Shown in pieces: positions 33,695-42,499 of a DNA stretch of 64,000 nt. The notes below the pieces were generated by a model, which saw nothing but the letters and a program-made list of their open reading frames with translations, was not told the DNA's origin and did not search any database. Position 1 is the stretch's first letter. Every line of letters starts with the position of its first letter. A program made the position numbers and the translations under genes. Source of the stretch: CAVUUN01 sp964421755 (GTDB lineage: Bacteria; Acidobacteriota; UBA6911; RPQK01); assembly GCA_964421755.1 (NCBI GenBank), contig CAYQYP010000061.1, positions 1 to 64,000 on the forward strand, read 5' to 3'.

Positions 33695-33730
33695 GGAGCC
33701 GCGCACGAAAGCGAGGGTGTTGAAAATGTT
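33695..33730 (+). repeat. R3 repeat, direct copy
   Basis: GGAGCCGCGCACGAAAGCGA then GGGTGTTGAAAATGTTAAC. This matches the arms at 108-279 and the element at 14-46, lying 30 bases after the SDR stop codon. Confidence 0.6.
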
Positions 33731-33828
33731 AACTCGTAAAGGCAACACCGTGACTGGTACGCCTCCTTTGCGTCGACCCCTTGACATTCCTCGATGGCAT
33801 CGCCAAGATCCCCGTCGGAGAGCACTCA

Positions 33829-35253
33829 ATGAATCAGAGTTCAGTCAGCCGGCGCGAATTCTTGCGCCGTTCGACCGCGGGGATGACTGTATCCGCCGGA
33901 TATCTGGCCAAGCGTGATCCCACCACCCCTAATGTCGTCATCATTTTCGCAGACGACCTCGGCTACGGCGATCTCGGCTGTTTCAGTTCGAGACTCAAGA
34001 ACACGCCGAATCTCGACCGGATGGCCTCCGAGGGGATCAGGTTTACCGACTTTCACGTCGCGCAGCCTGTTTGTGGAGCCTCCAGGGCAGCTCTGCTGAC
34101 CGGCTGTTATCCAAATCGTATCGGTTTGATGGGCGCCCCCAACCACAAAAGCACGACGGGAATCGCCGACTCCGAAATGACCCTCGGCGAGTTGGTCAAG
34201 CAGAAGGGCTATGCGACCGCGATTTTCGGGAAGTGGCACCTGGGTCACCATCCACAGTTCCTCCCGCTGCGACATGGCTTTGACAGGTATCTGGGGCTGC
34301 CATATTCAAACGACATGTGGCCGTTCCACCCGGAGGACAAAAGTCACCCCCCGCTTCCTTTGATCGAAGGCGACCGGGTTACCGAGACCAATCCTGACCA
34401 GAGGCTGCTAACGCGCCGATATACGGAAGGAGCGGTTAATTTCATTAGGCAGAACCGCAACCGTCCTTTTTTCCTTTACCTGGCTCACACCATGCCGCAC
34501 GTTCCGCTGTTTGTCTCGAAGAGGTTCGCAGGCAAATCAGGCGCAGGTTTGTATGCCGACGTCATCATGGAAATAGACTGGTCGGTCGGGGAAGTTCTCC
34601 AGACCATCAGGCGACTGGACCTGGACCGAGACACCCTGGTGATTTTTACGTCAGATAATGGACCGTGGCTGAGTTACGGCGATCATGCGGGTTCTGCAGG
34701 TCCGCTTCGCGAGGGCAAAGGCACGGTCTGGGAGGGAGGCCATCGAGTGCCCTGTATCATGCGGTGGCCAGGGCGAATCCCCACTGGCGCCGCAACCGCG
34801 GAACCGGTGATGACCATCGACCTGTTTCCGACGATCGCGCGGTTGACCGGTGCGCCCCTGCCGCCTCACCGAATCGACGGCCTGGACATTTGGCCGCTCG
34901 CGAGCGGCCAGCCGGGTAACCGCTCACCGCATGACGCGCTTTACTTCTTCTGGGGTCTCGAGCTTCAGGCAGTCCGAAGCGAGAACTGGAAGCTTCATCT
35001 GCCACACTCGTACACCACCCTCGAGGGCCGGCCGGGGGGCAAAGGCGGAGTCCCGAGCAAGTACGCGCGCGCCGAGACCCCCTTGGCACTCTACGACTTG
35101 GGGACGGACATCGGCGAGACGAAGAACCTGGCAGCGGACCGGCCGGATATCGTGCGCCGATTGCAGGACCTGGCCGAGCGAGCCGTGGCCGACCTTGGTG
35201 ATTCCGGAACTCCTGGGACGGGTCGCCGTCCGGTCGGGCGCCTAAACGGTTAG
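33829..35253 (+). CDS. exported sulfatase with CxASR formylglycine site
   Basis: A 474-residue arylsulfatase-family enzyme. The ATG at 33829 follows GGAG and begins a Tat-like leader (SRREFLRR). Metal-binding FADDLGYGD lies at about 40-48. The modification site is C82-G-A-S-R followed by LLTG, where Cys is converted to formylglycine; Ala replaces the more common Pro. GKWHLGHH and FTSDNGPW carry further active-site residues. It would desulfate sulfated glycans or other esters in the periplasm, requiring a formylglycine-generating enzyme encoded elsewhere. Confidence 0.94.
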   Translation: MNQSSVSRREFLRRSTAGMTVSAGYLAKRDPTTPNVVIIFADDLGYGDLGCFSSRLKNTPNLDRMASEGIRFTDFHVAQPVCGASRAALLTGCYPNRIGLMGAPNHKSTTGIADSEMTLGELVKQKGYATAIFGKWHLGHHPQFLPLRHGFDRYLGLPYSNDMWPFHPEDKSHPPLPLIEGDRVTETNPDQRLLTRRYTEGAVNFIRQNRNRPFFLYLAHTMPHVPLFVSKRFAGKSGAGLYADVIMEIDWSVGEVLQTIRRLDLDRDTLVIFTSDNGPWLSYGDHAGSAGPLREGKGTVWEGGHRVPCIMRWPGRIPTGAATAEPVMTIDLFPTIARLTGAPLPPHRIDGLDIWPLASGQPGNRSPHDALYFFWGLELQAVRSENWKLHLPHSYTTLEGRPGGKGGVPSKYARAETPLALYDLGTDIGETKNLAADRPDIVRRLQDLAERAVADLGDSGTPGTGRRPVGRLNG

Positions 35254-35258
35254 CGACC

Positions 35259-35380
35259 GCCGAACCCCAAGGACGACAAGGACAACAAGGACAACAAGGA
35301 CAAAAACTACAAAAGCCTGAAGCGATCTTCTGTCTTCGTCCTTGGTGTCTTTGTTGTCCTTGTTGTCCTTGGGGTTCGGC
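35259..35380. repeat. GGACAACAA word palindrome
   Basis: The left arm (35259-35307) reads CCGAACCCCAAGG and then tandem ACAAGGACAACAAGGACAAC. The right arm (35332-35380) is its inverse with few differences and ends CCTTGGGGTTCGG. The loop is about 25 bases. It begins within six bases of the sulfatase stop codon and lies before the glycosyltransferase gene. Confidence 0.75.
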
Positions 35381-35450
35381 ACACCTCAAACCGTTACCTC
35401 CTTGACGCGTTTCGTGGATCTCATTTACCCTTCCAGTCGGAGGTACTCCG

Positions 35451-36920
35451 TTGTTCAAGGGTGGTCGCAAGCTTTGCAGCATCAGCGTGGTGATCCCCGT
35501 CTATAACGAGCGTCGGACCATCTCCGAAATCGTCCGGAGAGTCCAGGCCTTTCCTCGGGAAAAGGAGATCATCATTGTCGACGACGGATCGACCGATGGG
35601 ACACGCGCCGTCGTGGCTCGTCTTCAGGACGACCCCGAGGTCCGTGTTTTCCTCCAGCCACACAACCAGGGGAAGGGGGCGGCGCTCCAAAAGGGCTTCG
35701 AGCTGGCCACCAAGGAAGTGGTCATCGTCCAGGACGCTGACCTTGAATACGACCCTGCCGACTACGAACTTCTGCTTAAGCCAATCGAGGCAGGGCGCGC
35801 CGACGTCGTGTATGGTTCCCGCTTTCTGCACGGGGAACGTCGGGTTCTGTATTTCCGTCACTCGATCGGCAACCGGCTGCTGACCTTGCTGTCGAATCTG
35901 TTCACGGACTTGAATCTGACCGACATGGAGACCTGCTACAAGGCCTTCAAAAGGGAAATCATCCAGAACATCAGGCTGCAAGCAAAACGCTTCGGTTTTG
36001 AGCCGGAAGTAACTGCGAAAATCGCAAAGCTGCCCTGCACTGTTTACGAGGTGCCGATCAATTACCACGGACGCTCCTATCTCCAGGGCAAGAAAATCAC
36101 CTGGAAAGATGGAATTGCCGCCTTCTGGTATATCGTCCGTTTCTCCCTGAGCCGGAATTTCGTGAAGGATAACGAGGCCTTGGAACGAGTGCTGGTCAGT
36201 CCACCGGAGCCTGTTGACCACGGAATCGCTACGCTCGAAGCTTTTGAGCAGGCAAGGCGGTACAACCAATGGATTTTCAGCCGCTTCAGTCGACACGTTG
36301 GTTCCAGCGTCCTGGAGATCGGGTCGGGTATCGGGAATATCGCGGCGGACGTGCTGACTCACCCGGGGGTGGAAGAAGTGGTCGCGACGGATTCCAGCAG
36401 TTCCAGCCTGACGGTCCTCTATGATCGGTTGGGGGCCGATTCGCGGCTCTCCTGTGTCACTTGGGACGCGAACACCAGCCCACCGCCGGAGTTGGCGGGT
36501 CGACTGTTCGACACCGTCATCTGCTCAAACGTGCTGGAGCACATTGAGAATCACGAAGCCGCGCTGAGTGCGATGGCTGGCCTTTTGCGTCCCGGTGGAA
36601 AGCTGCTTTTGCTGGTCCCTGCCCACCCCTACCTTTACTGTCGGCTCGACAAGGAGCTTGGTCACTTCAGACGCTACCGCAGGCGGGAACTGGTGAGATT
36701 GCTCGAACAGCTAGGCTTTCAGGTAGAAAAAGTGGCCAATCATAATTTCCCCGGGGTTATCGGCTGGTTCTGGTCCGGCAAAGTCAGGGGAAGGGACATG
36801 CTCCACCAGAAAAGCCTGCGACGGTTCGACCGCCTGGTCCCGCTCATCAGGCGGATTGATCCATTGATCAGGGGCCCGCTGGGCGGCATCTCGCTGATCA
36901 GTATTGCCCGCCGGAAATAA
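35451..36920 (+). CDS. GT2 glycosyltransferase fused to a SAM methyltransferase
   Basis: A 489-residue two-domain protein. The TTG start at 35451 is preceded by GGAGGT. Residues of about 10-235 are a GT-A glycosyltransferase of the dolichol-phosphate-mannose-synthase type (VVIPVYNERRTI, VDDGSTDGT, metal-binding D95-A-D97, YGSRFLHGERR). Residues of about 260-480 are a class I methyltransferase with VLEIGSGIGNIAAD as the SAM loop, NVLEHIENHEAAL, and a C-terminal GIGWFWSGKVRG-like segment typical of methyltransferases next to lipid-linked glycosylation. It probably makes and modifies a polyprenyl-linked sugar, or glycosylates a membrane lipid. No transmembrane helix is obvious, apart from weak amphipathic stretches. 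Confidence 0.88.
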   Translation: MFKGGRKLCSISVVIPVYNERRTISEIVRRVQAFPREKEIIIVDDGSTDGTRAVVARLQDDPEVRVFLQPHNQGKGAALQKGFELATKEVVIVQDADLEYDPADYELLLKPIEAGRADVVYGSRFLHGERRVLYFRHSIGNRLLTLLSNLFTDLNLTDMETCYKAFKREIIQNIRLQAKRFGFEPEVTAKIAKLPCTVYEVPINYHGRSYLQGKKITWKDGIAAFWYIVRFSLSRNFVKDNEALERVLVSPPEPVDHGIATLEAFEQARRYNQWIFSRFSRHVGSSVLEIGSGIGNIAADVLTHPGVEEVVATDSSSSSLTVLYDRLGADSRLSCVTWDANTSPPPELAGRLFDTVICSNVLEHIENHEAALSAMAGLLRPGGKLLLLVPAHPYLYCRLDKELGHFRRYRRRELVRLLEQLGFQVEKVANHNFPGVIGWFWSGKVRGRDMLHQKSLRRFDRLVPLIRRIDPLIRGPLGGISLISIARRK

Positions 36921-36930
36921 CTGGAGGGGT

Positions 36931-38202
36931 TCACGCGACGTACGGCACCGTCTGAGGTCCTTCCGGCAGGACTGCAATCGCTGCCTCTTTGCCGTACTTC
37001 TCAATCAGTCCACCCACCGCGCGCTCGATCGATCGGCAGGGCCGAAGCAAAGCGGCGATGATTGCCTCGTCGGTCAAACCGTCCGCGTAGACGAAGACGT
37101 AAGCCTTTTCTTGGATTTGTGCCTGGATCTGCGCTTGCCATTGATCTTGTGCCAGGAACCCGGGCGCGCACACCGTTCTGAGGACCTGCCGGGGGCTACC
37201 CGCCTCGCGCAGCAGCTGGCCGTAAAGCCCATGATCAGGGATCCCGTCCCAACACTCGGCCGCTATCACGATCGTCCCACCCGGTTCGACCACTTGTGCT
37301 GCGGCGCTCATCCCCTTAACCGATTGGTACAGATTAAGATCCAGTGGATAGCCGGAATTCGTTGTGATGACGATTGGGAACCTCTTCGGCACAGGAACCA
37401 TGGCCTTTTCCTTCACCGATTTGCAGCCGGCAGCGTGCGCAGCCTGCCAATTGCCGGCAAAGACACCCGTTATCTCCTTGGCCCGATTGAGCGTTACGTT
37501 GACGAGGAACGTGGGATTAAGCCGGCCGGCGACCTCCTGTATCTCTTCCCAGATGGGATTGCCTCGAGTCACGCCCCAGGTTGCCTCAGGCGATGAGATC
37601 ATCCGGGCGTCGTGATTGCCGAGAACCGTCGTCAAGCCCGCCATGCCTGGCATGATTGCCTTCCCGCCACCGGAAAAGCCGGCGAAGAAATGTGGTTCGA
37701 TGAACCCCGTCAGGATCTTAACGTCGCATTCTACGAACTCCCGGTTCAGCCAGATCTCGTGACCTCGGTTGCTCTTCCCGAGGAAGACCTGAGTGGTCGG
37801 GTCAAAGGCGCTGTTCTGGACGATTCGGCAGTTGCGAAAGAGCTCATCGCCCAACATAGTCCGTAGCTCTTCGTCGGTGTTCGGGCGGTGGGTGCCCAGT
37901 GCGTTGAAAAGGACAATGCTCGAAGGATTCACCTGCTTCAGCTCGGCCAGCAGAGCCGGGATTATGAGGTGGCTCGGGGACGGCCTGGTGATGTCGCTGA
38001 AGACGATTCCGATCTTCTGACCCGCTCGCACGATTTCGCGCAAAGGAGCGGATTCGCGCGGTTGCCGAAGCGCTTCCCCGAGTGCTGACTGTGGGTCCGG
38101 AAGACCTGGTTCGTGCCGAGGCTCGAAAACGGAGACGTTCAGGCAATCGTCAAGGCAAACCTTCAGGCCCTTCTTACCGTACGCCAAGTTGATGTCCATC
38201 AT
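36931..38202 (-). CDS. larA: LarA-like nickel-pincer lactate (2-hydroxyacid) racemase
   Basis: A 423-residue protein of the LarA family (formerly DUF2088). ATGATG follows GATAGGG at 38202. Diagnostic parts are SDITRPSP, the GTHRPNTDEEL His region, and EPHFFAGFSGGGKAIMPGM, which holds the His and the Lys that anchors the nickel-pincer cofactor. It would racemise D/L-lactate or another 2-hydroxyacid. The maturation genes larB, larC and larE are not in this window. The stop is 10 bases from the convergent glycosyltransferase stop. A GlcD-type 2-hydroxyacid oxidase occurs at 9655, but there is no direct linkage. Confidence 0.85.
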   Translation of the reverse strand: MMDINLAYGKKGLKVCLDDCLNVSVFEPRHEPGLPDPQSALGEALRQPRESAPLREIVRAGQKIGIVFSDITRPSPSHLIIPALLAELKQVNPSSIVLFNALGTHRPNTDEELRTMLGDELFRNCRIVQNSAFDPTTQVFLGKSNRGHEIWLNREFVECDVKILTGFIEPHFFAGFSGGGKAIMPGMAGLTTVLGNHDARMISSPEATWGVTRGNPIWEEIQEVAGRLNPTFLVNVTLNRAKEITGVFAGNWQAAHAAGCKSVKEKAMVPVPKRFPIVITTNSGYPLDLNLYQSVKGMSAAAQVVEPGGTIVIAAECWDGIPDHGLYGQLLREAGSPRQVLRTVCAPGFLAQDQWQAQIQAQIQEKAYVFVYADGLTDEAIIAALLRPCRSIERAVGGLIEKYGKEAAIAVLPEGPQTVPYVA

Positions 38203-38234
38203 CCCTATCTTACGACGTTGAAGGCTTGGCAAGC

Positions 38235-38459
38235 TTTACGGAACCGCAAACACAGCGCTTTTTGCGGAGTGCGCGGATTGTCAGGGTGCGCTCCGAAGCA
38301 CTCGGGGTGGGGTATCGAGTTTTACAGAACCGCAAACGGAGCGTTTTTTGCGTAGTGCGCGGATTGTCACCGGAAGCGACGCCTCGCTCCGAGCCTGGTT
38401 GCTTACGGCCGCAATCCGCGCACTCCGCAAAAGACGCTCCGTTTGCGGTTCTGTACAGT
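38235..38459. repeat. R2 palindromic element, three units
   Basis: Unit 1 (38235-38282) and unit 2 (38321-38368) are in the same direction; unit 3 (38409-38459) is inverse. Each contains AGAACCGCAAACGGAGCG or a close variant and AGTGCGCGGATTGT. Units 2 and 3 enclose a loop resembling that of the copy at 17174-17346 (AGCGACGCCTCGCTCCGAGC). The extra unit 1 suggests an element damaged or partly duplicated. It lies between the larA start and the amidase stop. Confidence 0.8.
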
Positions 38460-38512
38460 TCGCCGACTCCATGGCGACGCCTGGGTCTGTTAGACGCTGA
38501 GCAGTCTTCAGT

Positions 38513-38545
38513 CCCAATCCGAAATCCGCAATCCGCAATCCGCAA
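38513..38545 (-). repeat. TTGCGGATT word repeat directly after the amidase stop
   Basis: On the minus strand the amidase TGA is followed at once by TTGCGGATTGCGGATTGCGG and then ATTTCGGATTGGG. This is nearly identical to the string right after the stop of the GH-A gene at 14020-14047, 24 kb away. Confidence 0.7.
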
Positions 38546-40192
38546 TCAGGAGGAGCTTCTCACCTCTGCCTCCCTCAGAAACCGGGGCGATTTGCGAGCC
38601 TTGGTGGCCTGCTCGAAGGCATACGCCAACCGGATCAGTACCGCTTCGGTCCATGCCCGGCCGAAGAACGAAATCCCCACCGGCAGCTCATGCACGAACC
38701 CCATCGGCACCGAGATGTTGGGGTATCCCGCAATCGCAGCCGGGCTCGAACTGCCTCCCATAAAGTGGTCGCCGTTCACGTGGTCGGTAAGCCAGGCCGG
38801 TCCCCCGGTTGGAGCCACAATCGCATCCAGACGATGGGTAGCCATCAGCTTGTCGATTCCGTTTTCGCGCGACAACTGCCGGCACTTAGCCAGACTTTCC
38901 AGATACTCGGTGGAGGTCAGCGGACCCTTCTCCTGGGCGGTAATGAACACGTCCTGCCCGAAGAACGGCATCTCTCGATCCTCGTTTCGTTTGTTGAACG
39001 CTATCAGATCGGCGAGAGATCGAACCACGGTTCGATCGCCCAGGTTCGCAAGATAAGCATTCAGATCCGCCTTGAACTCGTAGAGCAGCACCTGAAACGA
39101 GTTCTTTCCCAATTCCGACCGACCCTCGAACTTGACCGGATCGATGATTTCTGCGCCCCGGTCCTTGAGGGCTTTAATCGCGGCGTCGAAGAGCTTGTCG
39201 ACGCCGGGGTGAAAACCGGCGAAATCGCGTGCCACGCCGACACGAGCTCCTTTCAGGCCATCTGGATCGAGGCTTTGTCGGTAGTCCGGCACACCGGACC
39301 GCATCTGACGGGTGACTGGATCACGGTCGTCCGGACCGGCAAGGATTCCGAGCAGGATCGCCGCATCGGCCACGCTTCTGGCCATCGGCCCGGCGGTGTC
39401 CTGAGAATGAGCGATCGGCACAATCCCCGCGCGGCTGACAAGGCCCACGGTTGGTTTGATTCCGACCACTCCGTTGGCATTCGACGGGCAGACGATCGAG
39501 CCGTTTGTCTCGGTGCCAATGGCTGCGACACAAAGATTTGCGGACACGGCCACCGCGGAACCGGAGCTCGAGCCGCAGGGATTACGTTCCAATATGTATG
39601 GATTGCGGCACTGGCCGCCTCGTGCGCTCCATCCACTCGACGAGTAATCCGATCGGAAGTTGGCCCACTCGCTCAGGTTCGCCTTGGCGAGTAGGACTGC
39701 CCCGGCTTCGCGAAGCCGTGAAGCGACGCCGGAGTCCCGGGTGGGTATCGAGTTTTCAAGGGCGAAAGAGCCCGCCGTGGTGGTCATGCGGTCGTGGGTA
39801 TCGATATTGTCCTTGAGGACGATCGGTATCCCGTGGATCGGGCTTCGAGGCCCCTTGGTCTTACGTTCCTGGTCCAGTTCGTCCGCGATCCGGAGAGCCT
39901 CGGGATTAACCTCGATCAGCGAACGCAACGTGGGTCCCTTGCGGTCCGTCCGCTCGATCCTTTCGAGGTACCACTGGGTTATCTGGTGCGAGGTCAGCTC
40001 GCCGGCAGCCATCCGAGAGGCGAGCTCAGAGATCGAGGTTTCATCAAGAATGAGCCTCGCGTCTTGCGCCCGGCTCTGTGTCTGCCCGGACGCCGATCCC
40101 AGCCCCACTACCGGCCCTGCGGCCGCCAGAGTCTTGACGAAGTCTCTTCGGTCAATACCGTCAGTTCGTGATGATCGACTGAAAGTGCTCAC
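38546..40192 (-). CDS. exported amidase (amidase signature family)
   Basis: A 548-residue enzyme. The GTG at 40192 follows GGGAGGAAAC and starts a Tat-type leader (RRDFVKTLAAAG). The amidase signature Ser-cisSer-Lys triad is visible: GIPIVLKDNIDT holds the Lys, GSSSGSAVAVSANL the cis-Ser, and AIGTETNGSIVCPS the nucleophile Ser region. Substrates range from aliphatic and aryl amides to peptide amides. It is the last of three minus-strand genes, after a Gfo/Idh/MocA protein and an SDR, with gaps of 11 and 43 bases. Joint function in degradation of an amide-containing compound is speculative. Confidence 0.93.
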   Translation of the reverse strand: MSTFSRSSRTDGIDRRDFVKTLAAAGPVVGLGSASGQTQSRAQDARLILDETSISELASRMAAGELTSHQITQWYLERIERTDRKGPTLRSLIEVNPEALRIADELDQERKTKGPRSPIHGIPIVLKDNIDTHDRMTTTAGSFALENSIPTRDSGVASRLREAGAVLLAKANLSEWANFRSDYSSSGWSARGGQCRNPYILERNPCGSSSGSAVAVSANLCVAAIGTETNGSIVCPSNANGVVGIKPTVGLVSRAGIVPIAHSQDTAGPMARSVADAAILLGILAGPDDRDPVTRQMRSGVPDYRQSLDPDGLKGARVGVARDFAGFHPGVDKLFDAAIKALKDRGAEIIDPVKFEGRSELGKNSFQVLLYEFKADLNAYLANLGDRTVVRSLADLIAFNKRNEDREMPFFGQDVFITAQEKGPLTSTEYLESLAKCRQLSRENGIDKLMATHRLDAIVAPTGGPAWLTDHVNGDHFMGGSSSPAAIAGYPNISVPMGFVHELPVGISFFGRAWTEAVLIRLAYAFEQATKARKSPRFLREAEVRSSS

Positions 40193-40235
40193 GTTTCCTC
40201 CCTCCCCGTCTCGGCGACTGGAACCCGCACAGTCC

Positions 40236-41045
40236 CTATTTCTGCCCACTCACCTTTCTTCCCACGATGTACTCTGCCAGCCGGGGGCTGATTTCGTTGA
40301 GCCACAGTAACCCCCGGAGCTTCGACGGAAGGAACAGCTCGCGGCGTCTCTTCCCCATGGCTTCGATGATCGACCGGCTGATCGAATCGACGGATAGCGA
40401 CTCGCTAGTGTGCTTTCGCGTGGATTCTCCGACCACTGTCCCTTCCTTGCCGAACGCGTTACGTCGGAGATTCGTACCGGTGATCCAATGCGGAAAGACT
40501 TCAAGGATATCGACCCCTGTCCCATGCAACTCATGGCGAAGCGAAGAGAAGAAACCGTGCAGCGCGTGCTTGGATGCCACATATCCTGTATGGTACGGCA
40601 CTCCGATTCGTCCCTGGATCGAGCAAATCCCCACGATCATTCCCCTGGAGGCCTTCAGATGGGGCAGGGCGTAATACGTGCAGTAGACTCCGCCCAGGTA
40701 GTTCACCGCCATGACCTTCTCGAAAACGTCCAGGTCCTGCACCTCTTCAAACTTTGCCCACATGCTGACGCCGGCGTTGACGATCAGGTAATCGATCTTC
40801 GGGGAACTGGACATGGCCGTGTCCACGAATCGACGACATTCGGTTCGATTGGTTACGTCGCCGGTGACGATAGCCGTGGTAGCGCCGCGTTCGCGGCAAT
40901 CTTCGGCCGTTTCTCCGAGCCGATCGGATTGCCGGTCAAACAACACGAGGTGGACCTGCTGACCCGCGCAATCCAAGGCGAGTTGACGTCCGAGGCCCGA
41001 TGCCGCGCCGGTGATCAGTATGGTTTTGCCCGCTTGACTTACCAT
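40236..41045 (-). CDS. short-chain dehydrogenase/reductase
   Basis: A 269-residue classical SDR with TGAASGLG (about 12-19) for NAD(P), VNAGVS (about 90), ICSIQGRIG with the catalytic Ser, and YVASK with Tyr/Lys. The C-terminal part (VFPHWITGTNLRRNAFG and later) is typical of membrane-proximal or sterol-like SDRs. Its ATG lies 11 bases after the stop of the Gfo/Idh/MocA gene. No strong ribosome-binding site is visible, so coupling is likely. Confidence 0.9.
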   Translation of the reverse strand: MVSQAGKTILITGAASGLGRQLALDCAGQQVHLVLFDRQSDRLGETAEDCRERGATTAIVTGDVTNRTECRRFVDTAMSSSPKIDYLIVNAGVSMWAKFEEVQDLDVFEKVMAVNYLGGVYCTYYALPHLKASRGMIVGICSIQGRIGVPYHTGYVASKHALHGFFSSLRHELHGTGVDILEVFPHWITGTNLRRNAFGKEGTVVGESTRKHTSESLSVDSISRSIIEAMGKRRRELFLPSKLRGLLWLNEISPRLAEYIVGRKVSGQK

Positions 41046-41056
41046 TGGCCGTCAGC

Positions 41057-42499
41057 CTAGAGGCTCCATCCGGACCGGTAGGTCGGGCGGACGTACTGGT
41101 TGATTTCCTCGACGTTCGTGCACTTGAGCTCGGCGCCGTCCCAAGACAACCGCTGCCCAGGTTGCTTAAAGCTCAGTGCTCCCATCAGCACCGACTCCAC
41201 CATCGGACCGACCGCTTCGAAGTTCGCGCTCGATGGTTCGCCTCCCTTGCAGGCATCCAGCCAGTCACGGTGGTGGCCCTTGACCCGGCGGATCGTCGGC
41301 TCCGGACGCTTGAAGGCGGCCATGGCTGTCTCCGGGATGAGTCGCGGCGACCCTCCCCATCCACCGCACACCATCTTCCCCTTGTCGCCAACGAACAGAA
41401 TGCCGTGGTCGGCCGCGAGTCTACGTCCGACTTCCAACTCCGGCGGAGTCTCCGGCCCCAGGCCTCCGTCATACCAAGTCATTTCCACCGGCGGAAGCCC
41501 CTCGCGAGCCGGGAAATTGAAGTAGACGATGCTCGCGTGCGGGAACGTCTCGGAAGAGCCGGCGTAGGTCCGCGCCTCTGTGTTCGTCGGATGGGTCAGC
41601 TTGAGTCCCCAGAAGGCGGGGTCAAGGTGGTGGCAGGCGAAATCCCCCAGGTGCCCGGTGCCGAAATCCCACCAGCTCCGCCATTTCACCGGCGCGTATT
41701 CCGGATGATACGGACGCTCCGGGGCGGGTCCCAACCAGAGGTCCCAGTTCATACCCGAGGGAACCGGCACCGTCTCTTTCGGCCGCTGGTGCAGCTGCGA
41801 CCATGGGATCAGGGTTGCCCAGGAATGGACCTCACGAACGGCTCCGATGGCGCCGCCCTGCAGCCACTCGACCGTCACCCGGATTCCCTGTCCACTGTGG
41901 CCGTGATTGCCCATCTGTGTCGCAACCCCGGCGTTCTTGGCCGCTTCGCGGATCTTGCGCGTCTCCCAGAGGGTGCGGCAAAGCGGTTTCTCGCAGTACA
42001 CGTGCTTTTTCAACGCAAGCGCAGCCATCACCGTTACAGCATGAGCGTGGTCGGGAGTCGCCACAAGCACCGCGTCGATGGCTTTTTCCTTGTCGAACAT
42101 TTCGCGGTAGTCAACGTACCCGACGCACTCCTTGAAATTCTTCTTAGTGTTGAAGTCGTTGATTAACTTGAGCGCCGGCAGCCTCCCCCAGGTACCACGG
42201 TAGTAGAAGGGGCTGTAATCCGCCTGCTCGGTCGGGTCTGCGATTGCGATGATCCTCGCATCGGGCTCCTGAAACAGGCCCCGGATGTTCACGACGCCCT
42301 GGCCGCCCGTCCCGATGATGGCCAGATTCACGGTATCGCTCGGCGCGACATATCCCCGGCCCCCAAGCACGTGACGCGGAAGGATGACAAGGCCGGTCGC
42401 TGCGCCGCCTCGGCGGAGGAAATCTCGTCGGGACCATCCCCCGGTCACTGATATCGATGCTTCCTTCTGATTCTGGTCGGCTGTCCTGTTCCTGCTCAT
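41057..42499 (-). CDS. Tat-exported Gfo/Idh/MocA oxidoreductase
   Basis: A protein of about 480 residues from the ATG at 42499, which has AAAGGAG upstream. The Tat leader is SRRDFLRRGGAATG. The NAD-binding fold starts with LAIIGTGGQG. CEKPLCRT gives the conserved EKP Lys, and the C-terminal domain includes DFACHHLDPAFWGL. Secreted proteins of this type in Acidobacteriota and Planctomycetes are thought to carry bound cofactor and act on sugars, but few have been tested. First gene of the operon with the SDR and amidase. Confidence 0.93.
   Translation of the reverse strand: MSRNRTADQNQKEASISVTGGWSRRDFLRRGGAATGLVILPRHVLGGRGYVAPSDTVNLAIIGTGGQGVVNIRGLFQEPDARIIAIADPTEQADYSPFYYRGTWGRLPALKLINDFNTKKNFKECVGYVDYREMFDKEKAIDAVLVATPDHAHAVTVMAALALKKHVYCEKPLCRTLWETRKIREAAKNAGVATQMGNHGHSGQGIRVTVEWLQGGAIGAVREVHSWATLIPWSQLHQRPKETVPVPSGMNWDLWLGPAPERPYHPEYAPVKWRSWWDFGTGHLGDFACHHLDPAFWGLKLTHPTNTEARTYAGSSETFPHASIVYFNFPAREGLPPVEMTWYDGGLGPETPPELEVGRRLAADHGILFVGDKGKMVCGGWGGSPRLIPETAMAAFKRPEPTIRRVKGHHRDWLDACKGGEPSSANFEAVGPMVESVLMGALSFKQPGQRLSWDGAELKCTNVEEINQYVRPTYRSGWSL

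Noticed and set aside
38690..39694. Long plus-strand open frame opposite the amidase gene
   Set aside because: It is antisense to a clear amidase with intact motifs, and its translation has no family resemblance. Such shadow frames are common in GC-rich DNA.
41045..42166. 373-codon plus-strand open frame opposite the Gfo/Idh/MocA gene
   Set aside because: Antisense to a convincing Tat-exported oxidoreductase; the composition is that of a shadow frame.
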